Positions 1-10,705 of a stretch of DNA of 64,000 bases are shown here, one piece after another. Location of the stretch: assembly GCF_000247695.1 (NCBI RefSeq), contig NW_004624733.1, positions 2,597,716 to 2,661,715 on the forward strand, in the 5' to 3' direction. The translations under genes were made by a program, and so were the position numbers. The stretch comes from Heterocephalus glaber (lineage: Eukaryota; Chordata; Mammalia; Rodentia; Bathyergidae). The first letter of the stretch is position 1. Every line of letters begins with the position of its first letter. The notes beneath the pieces were generated by a model. It was not told where the DNA came from and ran no database searches. It worked only from the letters and a program-made list of their open reading frames with translations.

Positions 1-117
1 GGGAATGGGGAAAAAATAAGAATCAAGATATATTATGTAAAGGTACAAATCTCCAATGATGAATGTCATTATACTGTATACCTAAAATGTACCAATAAAA
101 TTTATTTTTTAAAAAAA
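1..117 (+). mobile_element. LINE-1 3' end (tail of an element that starts before the window)
   Basis: The segment is nearly identical to the end of the L1 at 41321-41430: a GGGGAAAAAATAAGAA block, then ATGAATGTCATTATA, then ACCAATAAAAT and an A-rich tail. This is the L1 3' UTR and polyadenylation end on the plus strand. It abuts retroviral env sequence without a gap, so it probably inserted into the provirus or its flank. Confidence 0.75.
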
Positions 118-1836
118 TCCCTATTGCTGATCTACATCTGCTCCTACTCAGTCTGCTTGGCCTCCACACTTTCCAAGCAAACTCAGGATACAGGGAGTTC
201 CAAATCCAACTTTACAACACCAATCCCACTGTAATCCTCAACCGGACCAGATGCAATCCCTCCCAGTCTACTGTGTATTTGTATTTTGATGCATGCCCCA
301 TTCAAACCAACAACCCAAGCTGGGATTCCTATTTCACAGGATGCAGAGACTTAGACTGGGAACGAGAATATCAAACTAATAACAAATATGTCTGTCCCAA
401 ATGGCACTAACCACCTAGAGGACAAGGGTGTCTAGGTCACTATAGTGCCATTCTAGATTGGTTCTGCCTCTACTGGGATTACCCCATGGACTACAGGGGA
501 TACCCAAATACCCCCTTAACCACCTTGCTCCCATCAAATTCTAATTGCCAACAAGGGGCTTGCAACCCGTAAGATACACTATCCAGGATCTCACCAACCA
601 AGCTTGCACAAACGGGCATCAGACAAGTGTCCAGGTAGATGGTAGGGAAAAAGACTTAGGGGTAATCATAATAATACAAAAAGTCTGGATCTCTCCACTC
701 CATATCAAAATACCTACACCTAAACCTCAGCTACTCCCACTGATCCCTGCTACATTAGGCCCTAATCTAAAGAAAAGCATTACTGGCCCATTAACTCCTG
801 ACTTGCTATGCTTGGTTAATTATGCACACCATATCCTTCAAACTGTAAACCCTCAATTGTGTCCAACTCTCCATGTTTTCCTACTGTGCCCTAGGTTTAA
901 CTCTAGGAAAGACTGACCTCAACTCCATCTCCACTCTAGGACCCCTGCTTCAGTCCCACCCAAAAACCGTGTGGGGCAATGCCTCATGCCTCCTGGGCAC
1001 TGCCTCTAAGCCAAACTTCTCTGCAGACTATACAGAAATCAATGATATCTCCCTCAGGTACATTAATGAAACCTCCTGGAACTTTTATCTGTTCTGATGG
1101 AATTCATCAGATTTTCTTGAGCTCAAAAATTAACCTCTATGCCTTTGCTTACCTTTTGCCTGATTTCTATGTATACTCAGGACAACAGGGTCTCCCTCTC
1201 AGTCACCAAACTCATTAAAAAAAAAAAAAAAAAGACCGTTATACTACCTATTGGCTGGAATAGCCATAATGGGGAGCTTAGCACTCAATGCCACTTCTTT
1301 AGGACTGGGTTAACAACAGTTTTCAGACTTAGGTATATGAATTCAAGATGAATTTGATGCCACACACGCAGCTCTAGATACATTCCAGGACCAAAGAGAT
1401 TCCCTTGCAGTGGTTGCCCTCCAGAATCAAGAGAGCTCTAGATCTCCTCACTGCCCAACAAGGGGGAACCTGCTTGTTCTTAGGGGAAGAATGTTGTTTG
1501 TTATTACACCAACAAGTAAGGTATTGTCAGAGAAAACAACTAGCCTAATGAGAGAACGGATTGACTGATGGAGACAAGAGTGACAGACAGGTTCCCACTG
1601 GTGGGGCACTCTAGGGGGCTAGGACACATGACCAGGAGCCTTGTTAGGGCCTATGTTTACACTTCTCCTACTCTTAACAATTGGACCTTGCATCCTGAAT
1701 TGGTTTATGCACGTCATCTCTCAACACCTCAATTCTATAAAGGTCCAAGAATCTTATCAACTCATGGTAACCTCTGCTCCCCATACCCATACATGCCAGG
1801 ATTTAGATTCAACTCAATAAAGAATCAACTATGAAC
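118..1836 (+). pseudogene. Broken gammaretrovirus-like env of an endogenous retrovirus
   Basis: This is a decayed copy of a class I (gammaretrovirus-like) envelope gene. The first part reads as surface-subunit-like sequence with cysteine-containing motifs, but no frame stays open for more than about 120 codons. A hydrophobic fusion-peptide-like stretch begins near 1240. The conserved transmembrane-subunit heptad and immunosuppressive-like region, with the cysteine cluster typical of gammaretroviral envelopes, is recognisable at about 1385-1510 but is broken by a frameshift near 1430. A run of 17 A at 1217-1233 sits just before the fusion-peptide-like part. Order and strand fit the LTR that follows. 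gag and pol are not in the window. It is non-coding today: stops and frameshifts occur throughout. Confidence 0.8.
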
Positions 1837-1851
1837 AAAAAAAGGAGGGAA
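1837..1851 (+). other. Retroviral polypurine tract
   Basis: AAAAAAAGGAGGGAA directly precedes a TG dinucleotide that starts the LTR. This is the expected plus-strand primer position at the end of env, and it fixes the LTR boundary. Confidence 0.75.
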
Positions 1852-2269
1852 TGAGCCAGAAAATGATTTCTAGCAAAAAAATTTTTCTTGCGGCTACCTG
1901 ACCTGATAAAGAGCCAACCCTAGCTCACACCCTCTTCCACACCTAACACATGTCCTCCTTCATTGTCCTTTGCTCTCAGGAAGTGTCTATATCCAGTGTG
2001 CTTTTCTATCAAATCATGTAAACTAAATGTAACTTCCTCAACTTTAGACTAATGATATATGCCTTGCTTCTATACATCCCTCTTCCCTTAACCCATATAA
2101 ACACTAATCAGCCAGCTCTGGGATGATCACTTTGTGGAGAAATCCCCGATCAGTCTGCTGATGTAATAAACTTGCCTCCAACTTCCAGGTGCATTCTCCA
2201 TTCTGCTCGGCCTGATCTTGCTATACCACTAAGAGCTGCCACGCTATGGACTGTAAGTCTGCTGTTACA
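1852..2269 (+). mobile_element. 3' LTR of the endogenous retrovirus
   Basis: The 418-bp segment starts TGAGCC right after the polypurine tract and can be closed at TTACA, giving TG...CA ends. It contains a TATA-like CATATAAACAC near 2094 and a polyadenylation signal AATAAA at 2165-2170, in U3-R-U5 order. The 3' boundary is an estimate because no 5' LTR lies in the window for comparison. Confidence 0.7.
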
Positions 2270-2538
2270 ATATGATTTCCTTTGTATGAAATGTTCAGAA
2301 AAGACAAATGCATAGACAGTAAGAGAATGGTTGTAAATAAAGATAAAATAAATCACTATACAGAGGACAGTGGCTGCCAGTTGCTGCAATGAATACAGAG
2401 TAACCACAAACAGGTAGGGGAAAGAAGCTGAACTGGAATTAGACTGTGTAAGTACATGTTTATGAGTGCTAAAACTATTGTGAACTTGATAGTATGTGAA
2501 TTATGCCACAATAAAGCTGTTCTAAAATACATATACCA

Positions 2539-2738
2539 GAACCAGGGATTTAGCTCAGTGGCATCACATCTGCCTCACAAGTGAAAGGTCCTGAGTTAGA
2601 TCCCCAATACCTGGGGGACAGGGTTGGGGGGGACGGGACTGGGGATTTAGCTCAGTGGCACAAGTGCCTGCCGCACAAGGTCCTGAGTTCGATCCCCAGG
2701 ACCAAAAAACTAAAAACTAAAAAATAAATTAAAAAAAT
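2539..2738 (+). mobile_element. Dimeric ID-like SINE (two head-to-tail units)
   Basis: Two tRNA-Ala-like units with A box (TTTAGCTCAGTGG) and B box (GTTCGATCC type) lie in tandem at about 2541-2613 and 2635-2738, the second with an A-rich tail. A perfect 15-bp direct repeat, AAAATACATATACCA, flanks the whole pair at 2524-2538 and 2739-2753. The pair therefore appears to have inserted as one dimer. Confidence 0.85.
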
Positions 2739-3162
2739 AAAATACATATACCATATGGTATCTCAGGAGGAAAGTTTGTTCTGGAAAATGAATCTTTTTG
2801 ACAGTCACCAATCAATTCAGGCAACCAAACTGTTAGCTTCCAATGGGTAAGAATCCTGTTTATTCATGATTCTTTCCCATATTATATGTAGAAAGATCAC
2901 AAATGTAGTAAAACCTCAGTATTTACTTCTAAAGGCATATTTTTGTTAAATCTTTTGTAATCTATGCACAAAAACGTCTCCACACAAATTCAATTTGTCC
3001 CGCATTAATTAAAAGAAAAAGATAAGGAAGGGCACCTCTGGGTAAAATTGATAAGGTCTAAATTGGTTTTCAATCTTTGCTTCTGCACCTCTTTCTCTTC
3101 TTCAAATTAACTACTCACCCACACTCCACACATTCAATACTTACGGGTCTTCCTCCTCGTAT

Positions 3163-3240
3163 AAAAAAGTATAACTTAGTGGTGGAGTGGTTCCATAGCA
3201 TATGCAAGGCCTTGGGTTCCACTCCAGAAACCACCAAAAA
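3163..3240 (+). mobile_element. Old ID-like SINE fragment
   Basis: TAACTTAGTGGTGGAG and GGTTCCACTCCAG are degraded A-box and B-box regions, followed by an A-rich stretch. It belongs to the older, more diverged ID class. Confidence 0.5.
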
Positions 3241-3462
3241 AATAATAATAAAGACAAAACTTTACCAGAAGCCAACCATATACCTGTTAAATGACACCAG
3301 AAACTTAAGTGTGGAGATGTGTGAGTCAAACTATGTTCAAAACCAGTGTTTGCCCTTTAAAATATTGTTTTTCCGTTTTCAAAATGTTCTGGCTCAAAAA
3401 AATTCCAGCTACCAACAAACAATGATTGATTCTCATTAAGTATGGCAATAACAAATATCTGA

Positions 3463-3628
3463 GTTTTTTGTTGTTGTTTTAATCTTATGAGACAAGTTCT
3501 CACTATGTAGTTCTGCCTGGCCTTGAACTCACTATGCAGTCCAGGCTGGCCTCAAACTGATGGCAATCTTCCTGCCTCAGCCTCCTGAGTGCTGGAATTA
3601 CAGGTGTGCACCACCTTACCCACCACAA
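3463..3628 (-). mobile_element. B1-like SINE, antisense
   Basis: On the plus strand one reads GAGACAAGTTCTCACTATG, a repeated 'GGCCTTGAACTC' / 'GGCCTCAAACTG' block, CCTCAGCCTCC and TACAGGTGTGCACCACC, preceded by a T-rich tail. This is the reverse complement of a 7SL-derived B1 monomer. The doubled internal block suggests a small internal duplication. Confidence 0.8.
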
Positions 3629-4246
3629 ATGTCTATTAAATGAGTGAAATAATCAATAAAGGAAGAGAGCTATTTCTGTAGGGGAGTGAATGGGAAGCTA
3701 AAATCCCACTTCCTTACCCTAAAGCCTTCTAAGAAATTACCTGGATTTCAGTTTCTGAGGATCCTAAACTTAAGTATAGAAAAGGGGAGGCAACCCAAAA
3801 GAAGCTGCAGACTTTGCCCACAGTAAACTTAGTCCCTGGAGTAGCTCTACTGACTCCAGCACAGGTTCTCTTGGGCCATCTGTTGTCATAGTACTTACTA
3901 GTTCCCACCTGGCTAACTGCTTGGAATGCAAATTAGGCCTAGTAGGTGACAAGTAAACAAGGAGTTACAAGACAGGCTACAGTGAGAAACAGGACAAATA
4001 CCTAATTTGACTAGGGACATCTACACCAAGACTTTAAGGATGAGGAGCTAGATAAGTTTTAGATCTTTTCTGCATTAGGAGAGAGAGAGAGAAATTTGCT
4101 TGAAGAGCACACGTAAAGCCTTGGAAGTTGGAGAGATAGAGCATGTCCTACTGTATAAAAGGAAAAAAGTAAGACATAACTAAAGTTTAAGGAAGCCGTT
4201 ATTGCAAGAAGGAAAAGAGACTATAAAGGTACATTAAAATATATTG

Positions 4247-4336
4247 AGGCCAGGGATTTAGCTCAGTGGTGCCACTGCCTGCCTTGAAAGCACAAGGTGC
4301 TGAGTTTGATCCCTGGTACCAAAAAAATAAAATACA
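4247..4336 (+). mobile_element. ID-like SINE (young subfamily)
   Basis: GGCCAGGGATTTAGCTCAG, CCACTGCCTGCCTTG and a TTTGATCCCTGGTACC end followed by an A-rich tail match the lineage-specific ID-like consensus in this window. Confidence 0.85.
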
Positions 4337-4359
4337 TTGAGAGAGTTGGATGCAGTATC

Positions 4360-4650
4360 TTATAATTTGCCTTTTAAAATGACTCCTCTGGCAGTTGGAG
4401 ATAAGTATAATTAAATACAGGGATACAGGTTAAAAGGTTATTTCATCACAGTAATTGCAGTTGGGATAAATACAATTGAAGAGCTCTGACAATCTACAGA
4501 GCTTGTTGGTTTGTATGAGAAAAATGTAGGAGAGGGTTGGGGCTTTGGAGGTTCTGGATTTGATCCTGGGGGTAGGGGAGGATATGGAAGAAAGAAGAAT
4601 TAAGGATAAAACCAACTCTCTCGATTAGAGAAACAGCTCCATGACAGAAC
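4360..4650 (+). mobile_element. Probable ancient L2 LINE fragment
   Basis: The order of weak motifs (TGACTCCTCTGGCAG, then a CACAGTAATTGCAGTTG block, then a GGGTAGGGGAGGA run) resembles the 3' half of L2. The match is diffuse, so the boundaries and the family are uncertain. Confidence 0.35.
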
Positions 4651-5002
4651 TACTTACAGAGATAAACAGCACAGAAAGAAAGAACAAATTGGGGAGGAAA
4701 GGTTGGAAGGTACACCAAAGCTGGGGAACTGATTGAATCTAGATCATGATATCTTGTGAAGAACACTTAGGATGACTAATTGGAGAGGCCAAAAAACAAC
4801 AACAACAACAACAAAACCAAAAAAAACCCCAGAGTAGAATATGGTATAACTAAAACAAGGAAAAAGAATGATCAACATGACAAATGCCAAAGAGAAAGTA
4901 ATATATGGAGACCTTCTGATTCAAGTTGGCATCGATGTAGTTCCTAGTGTCTAAGGCAACCAAAAGCTGCCAGCACATAGGAAGCTAAGAAGTGAGCAGG
5001 AC

Positions 5003-5118
5003 AGGCCAGGCATGTTGGTACACACCTGAAATCTCAGCTACTTGGGAGGCTGAGGCAGGAGAATCACAAGTTTGATGCCAGCCTGGGCAATTTAAGGAGA
5101 TTCTGTCTCAAAAATAGT
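5003..5118 (+). mobile_element. B1-like SINE
   Basis: GGCCAGGCATGTTGGTACAC, CTACTTGGGAGGCTGAGGCA and CCAGCCTGGGCAA, ending in TCTGTCTCAAAAA, are the standard B1/7SL-like blocks in sense order. Confidence 0.9.
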
Positions 5119-5121
5119 TTG

Positions 5122-5205
5122 AAGGGGGGCTGGGGATTTAGCTCAGTGGTGTCGCCACCTGCCTCTCAAGTGCAAGGTCCCGAGTTCCATCCCCGGTACC
5201 AAAAA
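5122..5205 (+). mobile_element. ID-like SINE (young subfamily)
   Basis: A complete young-type unit (GGGGATTTAGCTCAGTGG ... CCCCGGTACC) with an A-tail. It inserted at the tail of the B1 at 5003-5118. The target AAAAATAGTTTG is repeated after it (5206-5217). Confidence 0.9.
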
Positions 5206-5217
5206 AAAAATAGTTTG

Positions 5218-5324
5218 GCCGGGGATTTAGCTCAGTGGATTCGCCGCCTGCTTCGCAAGCACAAGGACCCAAGTTCCATCCCCAGTACCAAAAAAAAAAA
5301 AAAAAAAAAATTACAAACAAACAA
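5218..5324 (+). mobile_element. ID-like SINE (young subfamily), second insertion at the same target
   Basis: A second unit starts GGCCGGGGATTTAGC and ends CCCCAGTACC plus a long A-tail. The 12-bp target AAAAATAGTTTG occurs before (5206-5217) and after it (5325-5336), and also before the neighbouring SINE. Three copies of one target show two successive insertions. Confidence 0.9.
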
Positions 5325-5337
5325 AAAAATAGTTTGA

Positions 5338-5515
5338 AGGGGTTAGGAAGAAAGCTTGGTGGTAAAATACTTTCCCAGAAAGTGTGAAGCCCTGGCTTTA
5401 ATCCCCAGTACCAGAAAAGAAAGAAAAAAAGGAAGAAGAAGAGGGGAAGAAAGGGGAGGGAAAAGAAGGAACAGGGGAGAGGAGAGAAATGGGGAAGGAA
5501 GGGAGGGAAAGGTGT
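5338..5515 (+). mobile_element. Old ID-like SINE followed by a purine-rich tract
   Basis: AGCTTGGTGGTAAAA and the end TTTAATCCCCAGTACC give a diverged ID unit to about 5415. It runs into a 100-bp G/A-only tract of AAGGAAGAAGAGGGG type, probably an expanded tail. Confidence 0.6.
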
Positions 5516-6318
5516 AAAAGCAACAAATATAAACAACTCAAAGACTACAGCTATAAAGTCAGAGATAAAGAAGCACACCATGTGAAGAGTTTTCCAGTTG
5601 GTTGCTTTTTCAGATAAGTTTTAACCATGTTTCAGAAATTCTAGAAAGAGAAACATGGAGATAACTAAAGGACTGAGGTCCCACAGACTGCAAGAAAAGA
5701 TAAGATCCAGAATACAGAAAAAGGGATTAACCTTGAACATGCAGGAAACACTTCTTTTTACTGTTGCAATAGAAGAGAAAGAAATGTTGATATAAATGGA
5801 TTTTTCAGCTTGTAAAGGAAAACTGAGTAAGTTACCATCTGATAGATTCCAGGTGGAAAGTTTACATGACTGAGAGAATGTTGGAATGAGAAGTTTCAGA
5901 AGATGGACAAAGTAAAACTGGGTGGGAAAATTCCTTGAGGTCCCAGCTTGCCAAAGCCAGCTGGCAAACAAGACTTATATTCCAAACAATTTTATTTACA
6001 CTGTTTAGAAGTACTAAAGAGCCAGGAATTTATTAAAGGACATGGAATGGACCAAATATGTGAAGTTTTTCAGACTCATGAAAATAAAAAGGTTCAAGAA
6101 ACTTAAAAAGATACTGGCAATAAAGAGTGATATAAAATTAAATCATGGCAGATTATCTAAATTTTAAAATGTATGACAATAACTGTGCTAAATGATAACC
6201 AATAAGCACAAAGTTCAAGGTCTGATTTCCATATACCTATTTTCATTCTGCAAAAAGGCCATGATACAAACTCTTCAGCCTAAAAAAACTCAGAAATTTG
6301 TGCTAAAAAGAGTAGCTA

Positions 6319-6419
6319 GGGCCAGGGATTTAGCTCAGTGGCACTGTGCCTGCCCCACAAACGCAGTTCCTGAGTTTGATCCCCGGTACCAAAAAACAAA
6401 AAATAAACCGAAGAACAAT
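6319..6419 (+). mobile_element. ID-like SINE (young subfamily) with target-site duplication
   Basis: The unit runs GGCCAGGGATTTAGCTCAG to CCCCGGTACC plus an A-rich tail. The 10-bp repeat AGAGTAGCTA flanks it at 6309-6318 and 6420-6429. Confidence 0.9.
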
Positions 6420-6450
6420 AGAGTAGCTAATTAATAGAAAGGTAATTCAA

Positions 6451-6538
6451 GAGCTGGGGCTGTAACTCCATGGCAGGGCACTCTCCTGGCATGCATGAGG
6501 CCCTGGGTTCAATCTCCAGCATCACAAGAAAAAAAAGG
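6451..6538 (+). mobile_element. Older ID SINE
   Basis: GAGCTGGGGCTGTAACTCC, GGCATGCATGAGGCCCTGGG and CAATCTCCAGCATCAC are classic ID features. It has GGCCCTGGG and an AGCATCAC end rather than the GTCC / GGTACC of the young subfamily. Confidence 0.8.
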
Positions 6539-6865
6539 AATTGAAGTTCCAGGCCCAAAATAAATGGGTACCATTTCTAAAAGAAACTAGATATATTAAC
6601 TCTCCAGTTTCCATGTTCTCCCTACTTCTAGTAAGTTTGTGAATAGTGAAAACAAGGTTATAGTTCCCTCGTTTTCTGCATTTTGGAGTCTATAAATAAT
6701 ATAAACTGAGTATTATCCAAAAACTGCTTGAAATAGTTAAAACTCCTTATAATAATTTTCAAAACTTGTTCAACCTCTAAAACTTACACCACCTCATGAG
6801 GTGTAAGTATGGAAGTTACATCAATAAAACAGGGAAAATAGCTCTAAATTTTACAAAGGCTGTGA

Positions 6866-6952
6866 AGGCTAGAGGTATAGTTCAATGTCTTATTTGCCAA
6901 TCGGATTTGGCAAGACAAACACTTGCCTAGCATGTACAAAATAAAAAGGGCT
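6866..6952 (+). mobile_element. Interrupted old ID fragment
   Basis: GGCTAGAGGTATAGTTCA and CACTTGCCTAGCATGTA are ID blocks separated by about 30 unrelated bases. The 3' half is missing. Confidence 0.35.
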
Positions 6953-7170
6953 GTGTATGAATTTAAAATAATGTATTGACCACTAAAGTCTTAACTAAAA
7001 TCGTCTATTTGATTTTAACTAAAAACCTAAGATGTGATATAATACATAATACTTCTAAATCAAAACCCTCAACTAGTTTTATAGATTTATCTGAAATAAG
7101 TTATTTGCAAAAACTTAACTCAAAGCTGCACTGACTACAATGTGGAAGAACATCAAAACAATAGTTAACA

Positions 7171-7252
7171 GGCTGCAGGTGTAGCTCAGTGGGAGAGCAC
7201 ATGCCTAGCATGCATCAGGCCCTGAGTTCAATGCTCAGCACCACAAAACAAA
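7171..7252 (+). mobile_element. Older ID SINE
   Basis: GGTGTAGCTCAGTGGGAGAGC, CCTAGCATGCATCAGGCCC and TCAGCACCACAAAACAA are the canonical ID features, including the D-arm GAGC that the young subfamily lacks. Confidence 0.85.
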
Positions 7253-7478
7253 TTAACAGTAATACACATCTATTACAATTGGTAGACCAACTGCTTCTGT
7301 CAAAAGATACATAATCAGAACAATGTATTACTAACCAATGACAACTATTCTCTTGGGCACACATAACATTAGATTTACTAACTTAGGGCTAAAACAATAC
7401 ACAGGAAGAACCAAGTCATATCTGTTCTATCAAGCACATAATGAAAATATGATTCTTAAAGTGAAAATTCCTTGCTGT

Positions 7479-7561
7479 TTTTTTTTTTTGTACCGGGATC
7501 AAACTCGGGACCTTGCACTTTCGAGGCAGGTGGCAGAACCACTGAGCTAAATCCCCGGCCC
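7479..7561 (-). mobile_element. ID-like SINE (young subfamily), antisense
   Basis: The plus strand reads poly(T), GTACCGGGATCAAACTCGGG, CACTGAGCTAAATCCCCGGCC, the exact reverse complement of the young consensus. It lies directly against a B1 in the same orientation. Confidence 0.9.
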
Positions 7562-7562
7562 T

Positions 7563-7692
7563 CTTGTTGTTTTGAGACAGGGTCTCAACTATGTTGCCCA
7601 GACTGGACTCATATTCATGGATTCAATTAATCCTCTTACCCAATCCTCCTCAGTAGCTTGGGCTACAGAAATATATCACTGCGCTTGGTTCC
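7563..7692 (-). mobile_element. B1-like SINE, antisense
   Basis: GAGACAGGGTCTCAACTATG, CCCAGACTGGACTCAT, CCTCAGTAGCTTGGGCTAC are reverse-complement B1 blocks. Confidence 0.75.
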
Positions 7693-7699
7693 AGTTTTG

Positions 7700-9855
7700 A
7701 ACTTTAAAAGAATTTTCTCAAATATTCTAAACTTTAAAAACTATCCAAGGATGTAACAGTGAGTATTCTAATTTAAAAACCCTGTGATTTCCTGAAAGAC
7801 ACTTAAGACTTCATTTTCACTAACCTATTGTTTTAACTAATCACATCAAGTAAGTACCCTAAAGAATTTCTTTCTACTACAAGTCCTAGTTAAATGATTT
7901 AGGTTTGCTATGTTGTAATTAAAGTTTATTCTCTTTTTCAAACATACTGAGAATTAGTATTATTTCAATGATTTTAAAAGGTACTTCAATAAAACATTGT
8001 ATTTTATAGAATAAACTACATTTAAATTATAAATGCTACCTAGAATTTGTAACTGAAATAGAAAAGAAACAAAGCCCAATCCTTCTCTTTTCCCTCGGAC
8101 AGCCAGGAAGAAGTATGATCTGACTGGCATCCTCAGAGTGGCCTGGGCCAAACAACCCCGGTATGTTCCCATCACCTCTGCTTTACTTCCACACTGACAG
8201 GAGCCTCTGCCGGCCTGTCAGCTCAAGCCCCTTTCTTACTTGAGCCCGCTCCAGGCTCTGCTGCTTCCTCTGAGGAAGGGTGGAAAACTGTGTCTCACAG
8301 CAAGGATTAGGGAGGGAGCAGACCCACAGTTGATATCTCTGAAATCCTCAAACCTTAAGGGACCACAATCAAGACTGCTGGCCCTCATAAAGTCTCCTCA
8401 AAGGTAGTTGTAATGGGACTTCAGTCTCCCATTTTCACTGAAACGACAGACAGAAGGGAGCTGTCAATCAAGCAGCTGTTTCTCCCACAGTGCCTCCAAG
8501 CTGCCACCATGACAGCTACAGCTGTCCTAAACACACTACCCCTCTGAGCTACAGCAAGGTCTCAATAAAGCCTCCACCAAGTGGTCTCATTACCTGGTTA
8601 TGATTCTTATCTTGGGGAGAGTAGGCTAAGAGGATTGTGCTAAAAAGAGCTGGCAACACTAGAGGTTACTAGCCCTGAAGACTTCCACAGACCAATGGAG
8701 ACCTGCAGCAACTGGCAGAGACTGGGGGTGACCCACTACAGAGACTAGAGGAGTCCAACAGACCTGTGATGACCTACACAGAGTTCTAGTGAGGCAATAT
8801 TTGTAGGCATGTTTTCCCGAATATAAGACCTAGTCAGAAAGTAATCAGCCCTGCAGAGTGACCACCGAGCAAGAGAATAATGACGGCAGGTAAGGCAAGG
8901 ACAGGCTGACTGGGGCTTTGCATTTCTGATCTCAAGTTTTCAAGGCTGATTATTTTTCAGCTAGGTCTTATTTTCAGGAAAAGGGTACAGCTGCCAAAGG
9001 GGCTCAAGTCTCAGCTACTGAGGCGCTGATAAGGAATGCTAGGAGCCTCTTTGAGCCATAATACTAGAAGAGGTAACACTAAGGCCCGAGAGCCACATGC
9101 ACTCAAGAGCCCAGAGCTGCTTAACTCCAAGGGAATTTGGGCCACTTGGCCAATTCATGATTTTGATCCCAATTTATCAAAAGAACCCTCACCCAAATGG
9201 TTACATTATAACCTTATAAAAAACACAAACATTTTATTTTTCTTTAGATGAGCAGAGTAGAAAACTTGTCCCCACCCACAAAACTTATGTCTTCCTCAAG
9301 AGAAAAAAAGAAGAAACTTTTCTATCCTGCCAATATAGCAAGCACACTAGGACCCAATGAGGCTTCCCTAAAGTCAACAAAACAGAGATAAACTCAAAGA
9401 TGCTTACTAGCACAGAAAGTTGAGGAAGAAGAATGCTTATTCAGTCCCCATTTCTTTAGTTACACACAAGCTTCTGATTTCTAATCTGGGTCGCCTTAGC
9501 TAGAAAGGCTGAACTGTCTAACATTAATGGGAGTTTTCTTTCCTATAGTTATGATGTTAACATATTTGCTTTCCTCCTATAGCTATGATGTTGAAACTCT
9601 AAATCAAGAGAAGAGAAATCCTAAACATTAGCATAATCTTTGTCTTTAGTAAATTAACTCTTTCCATTTAATTCAAAATACAGTTTTAATACTAAGTATG
9701 GGTATACTACAAAATGAAAAGTTAAAAAAAAAGACAAAATAAAAAAACTATCATATATTTTGTTATCAGTATGCACAAAAATATTAGTAAATCTAGATTC
9801 TAATCACTGGTGCACCTCTTTGTTTTATGTAGTCATACCTTGCTACTAAACTGCA
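7700..9855. other. DMXL1 intron 1, no recognised element
   Basis: About 2.1 kb of AT-rich to average composition. I find no exon of DMXL1, no open frame with family resemblance and no clear repeat in either orientation. Highly diverged ancient repeats cannot be excluded by eye. Confidence 0.5.
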
Positions 9856-9859
9856 TTCA

Positions 9860-9962
9860 TCCATTTATTTATTTATTTATTTATTTTGGTCCCAGGGATC
9901 GAACTCGGGACTTTGCACTTGCAAGGCTGGTGACGGAACCACTGAGCTAAATTCCCCACTCG
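9860..9962 (-). mobile_element. ID-like SINE, antisense, with (TTTA)n tail
   Basis: A TTTA repeat (9863-9886) is the expanded tail. GGTCCCAGGGATCGAACTCG and CACTGAGCTAAATTCCCC are the reverse complement of the B and A boxes. Confidence 0.85.
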
Positions 9963-10403
9963 TGCACCCTTTTTAAACTTAGTTTTATATACAGAATATT
10001 TTCTTCACAAGAACAAAAGCTGTCGGCGGACCAAGACCAGATCATTCACATACTTAGACTTTAAAATCATTATGAAACTAACAAGAAAAAATATTTAAGA
10101 AAGTATTCTAATAACCACAGAAAAAATAATTTTGGTTTAGAGTAACTGAAATCTCCCACAGTTGTTCATATAATGTTGATGATAAGTCAATTCACTTAAA
10201 ATCAAGAGGAATTTTAACAAAAAAGTTTTATTAGTATTCAAAACTAAATTATACCATTTATTTTATAACACTGGAAGTTACTAATTGTATTGCAGCAAGT
10301 CTTCTTCATCCACTACTCCTCAATTTAATCATTATTTACCATGCACTTTTCTAGTCTCCAGCACTAGAATGAACATAATTTTGAGTTTGTAACAGTTGAT
10401 ATG

Positions 10404-10560
10404 CGCAGGAGTTTCCAACATTTTGGCCTGCCTAAGCCACACTGAATGAAGTGGAACAGTCTTTGGCCACATATAAAATATATATCTAATGTGTATAAGT
10501 AACAAAACTTACTTTAATATTATTTATTGTAACACTTTAAAGAAGAGGGCAAGTTGAACA
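10404..10560 (+). mobile_element. Possible hAT-type DNA transposon remnant
   Basis: The words GGAGTTTCCAACATTTTGG and CTTTGGCCACATATAAAATA resemble the ends of non-autonomous hAT-Charlie elements of mammals. Terminal repeats are not both visible, so this is a weak call. Confidence 0.3.
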
Positions 10561-10579
10561 TTTCTATTATGTTTTTAAA

Positions 10580-10705
10580 TATAAGTCATGAACTTAGAGC
10601 TTAGCACTATTTCATGTAACAACCCTATGAGTAGGTACTATATTAGTCCCATTTTACAAATGAGAAAAAAATTTAAAGACTGTAAAAAACTTGCTCATAA
10701 ATAAA
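10580..10705 (+). mobile_element. MIR SINE fragment
   Basis: ACAACCCTATGAGTAGGTACTA followed by CCCATTTTACAAATGAG (in consecutive short blocks) is the conserved core of the mammalian-wide MIR element in sense orientation. Confidence 0.6.

Noticed and set aside
3077..3439. 120-codon plus-strand frame
   Set aside because: It runs through an old SINE and unique DNA with no resemblance to a family. It is best explained by chance.
5218..5290. tRNA-Ala-like sequence that might be called a tRNA gene (and dozens like it)
   Set aside because: A and B boxes are present, but the anticodon and acceptor pairing are not maintained, and A-tails and target duplications show these are SINEs.
5138..5581. 147-codon minus-strand open frame
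   Set aside because: It translates SINE antisense and a purine/pyrimidine tract (Phe/Pro/Leu-rich low complexity).
8091..8570. GC-average stretch with GCCACCATGA near 8503 as a possible exon
   Set aside because: The start context looks good, but the frame closes within a few codons to short lengths, and no splice sites or family match were seen.
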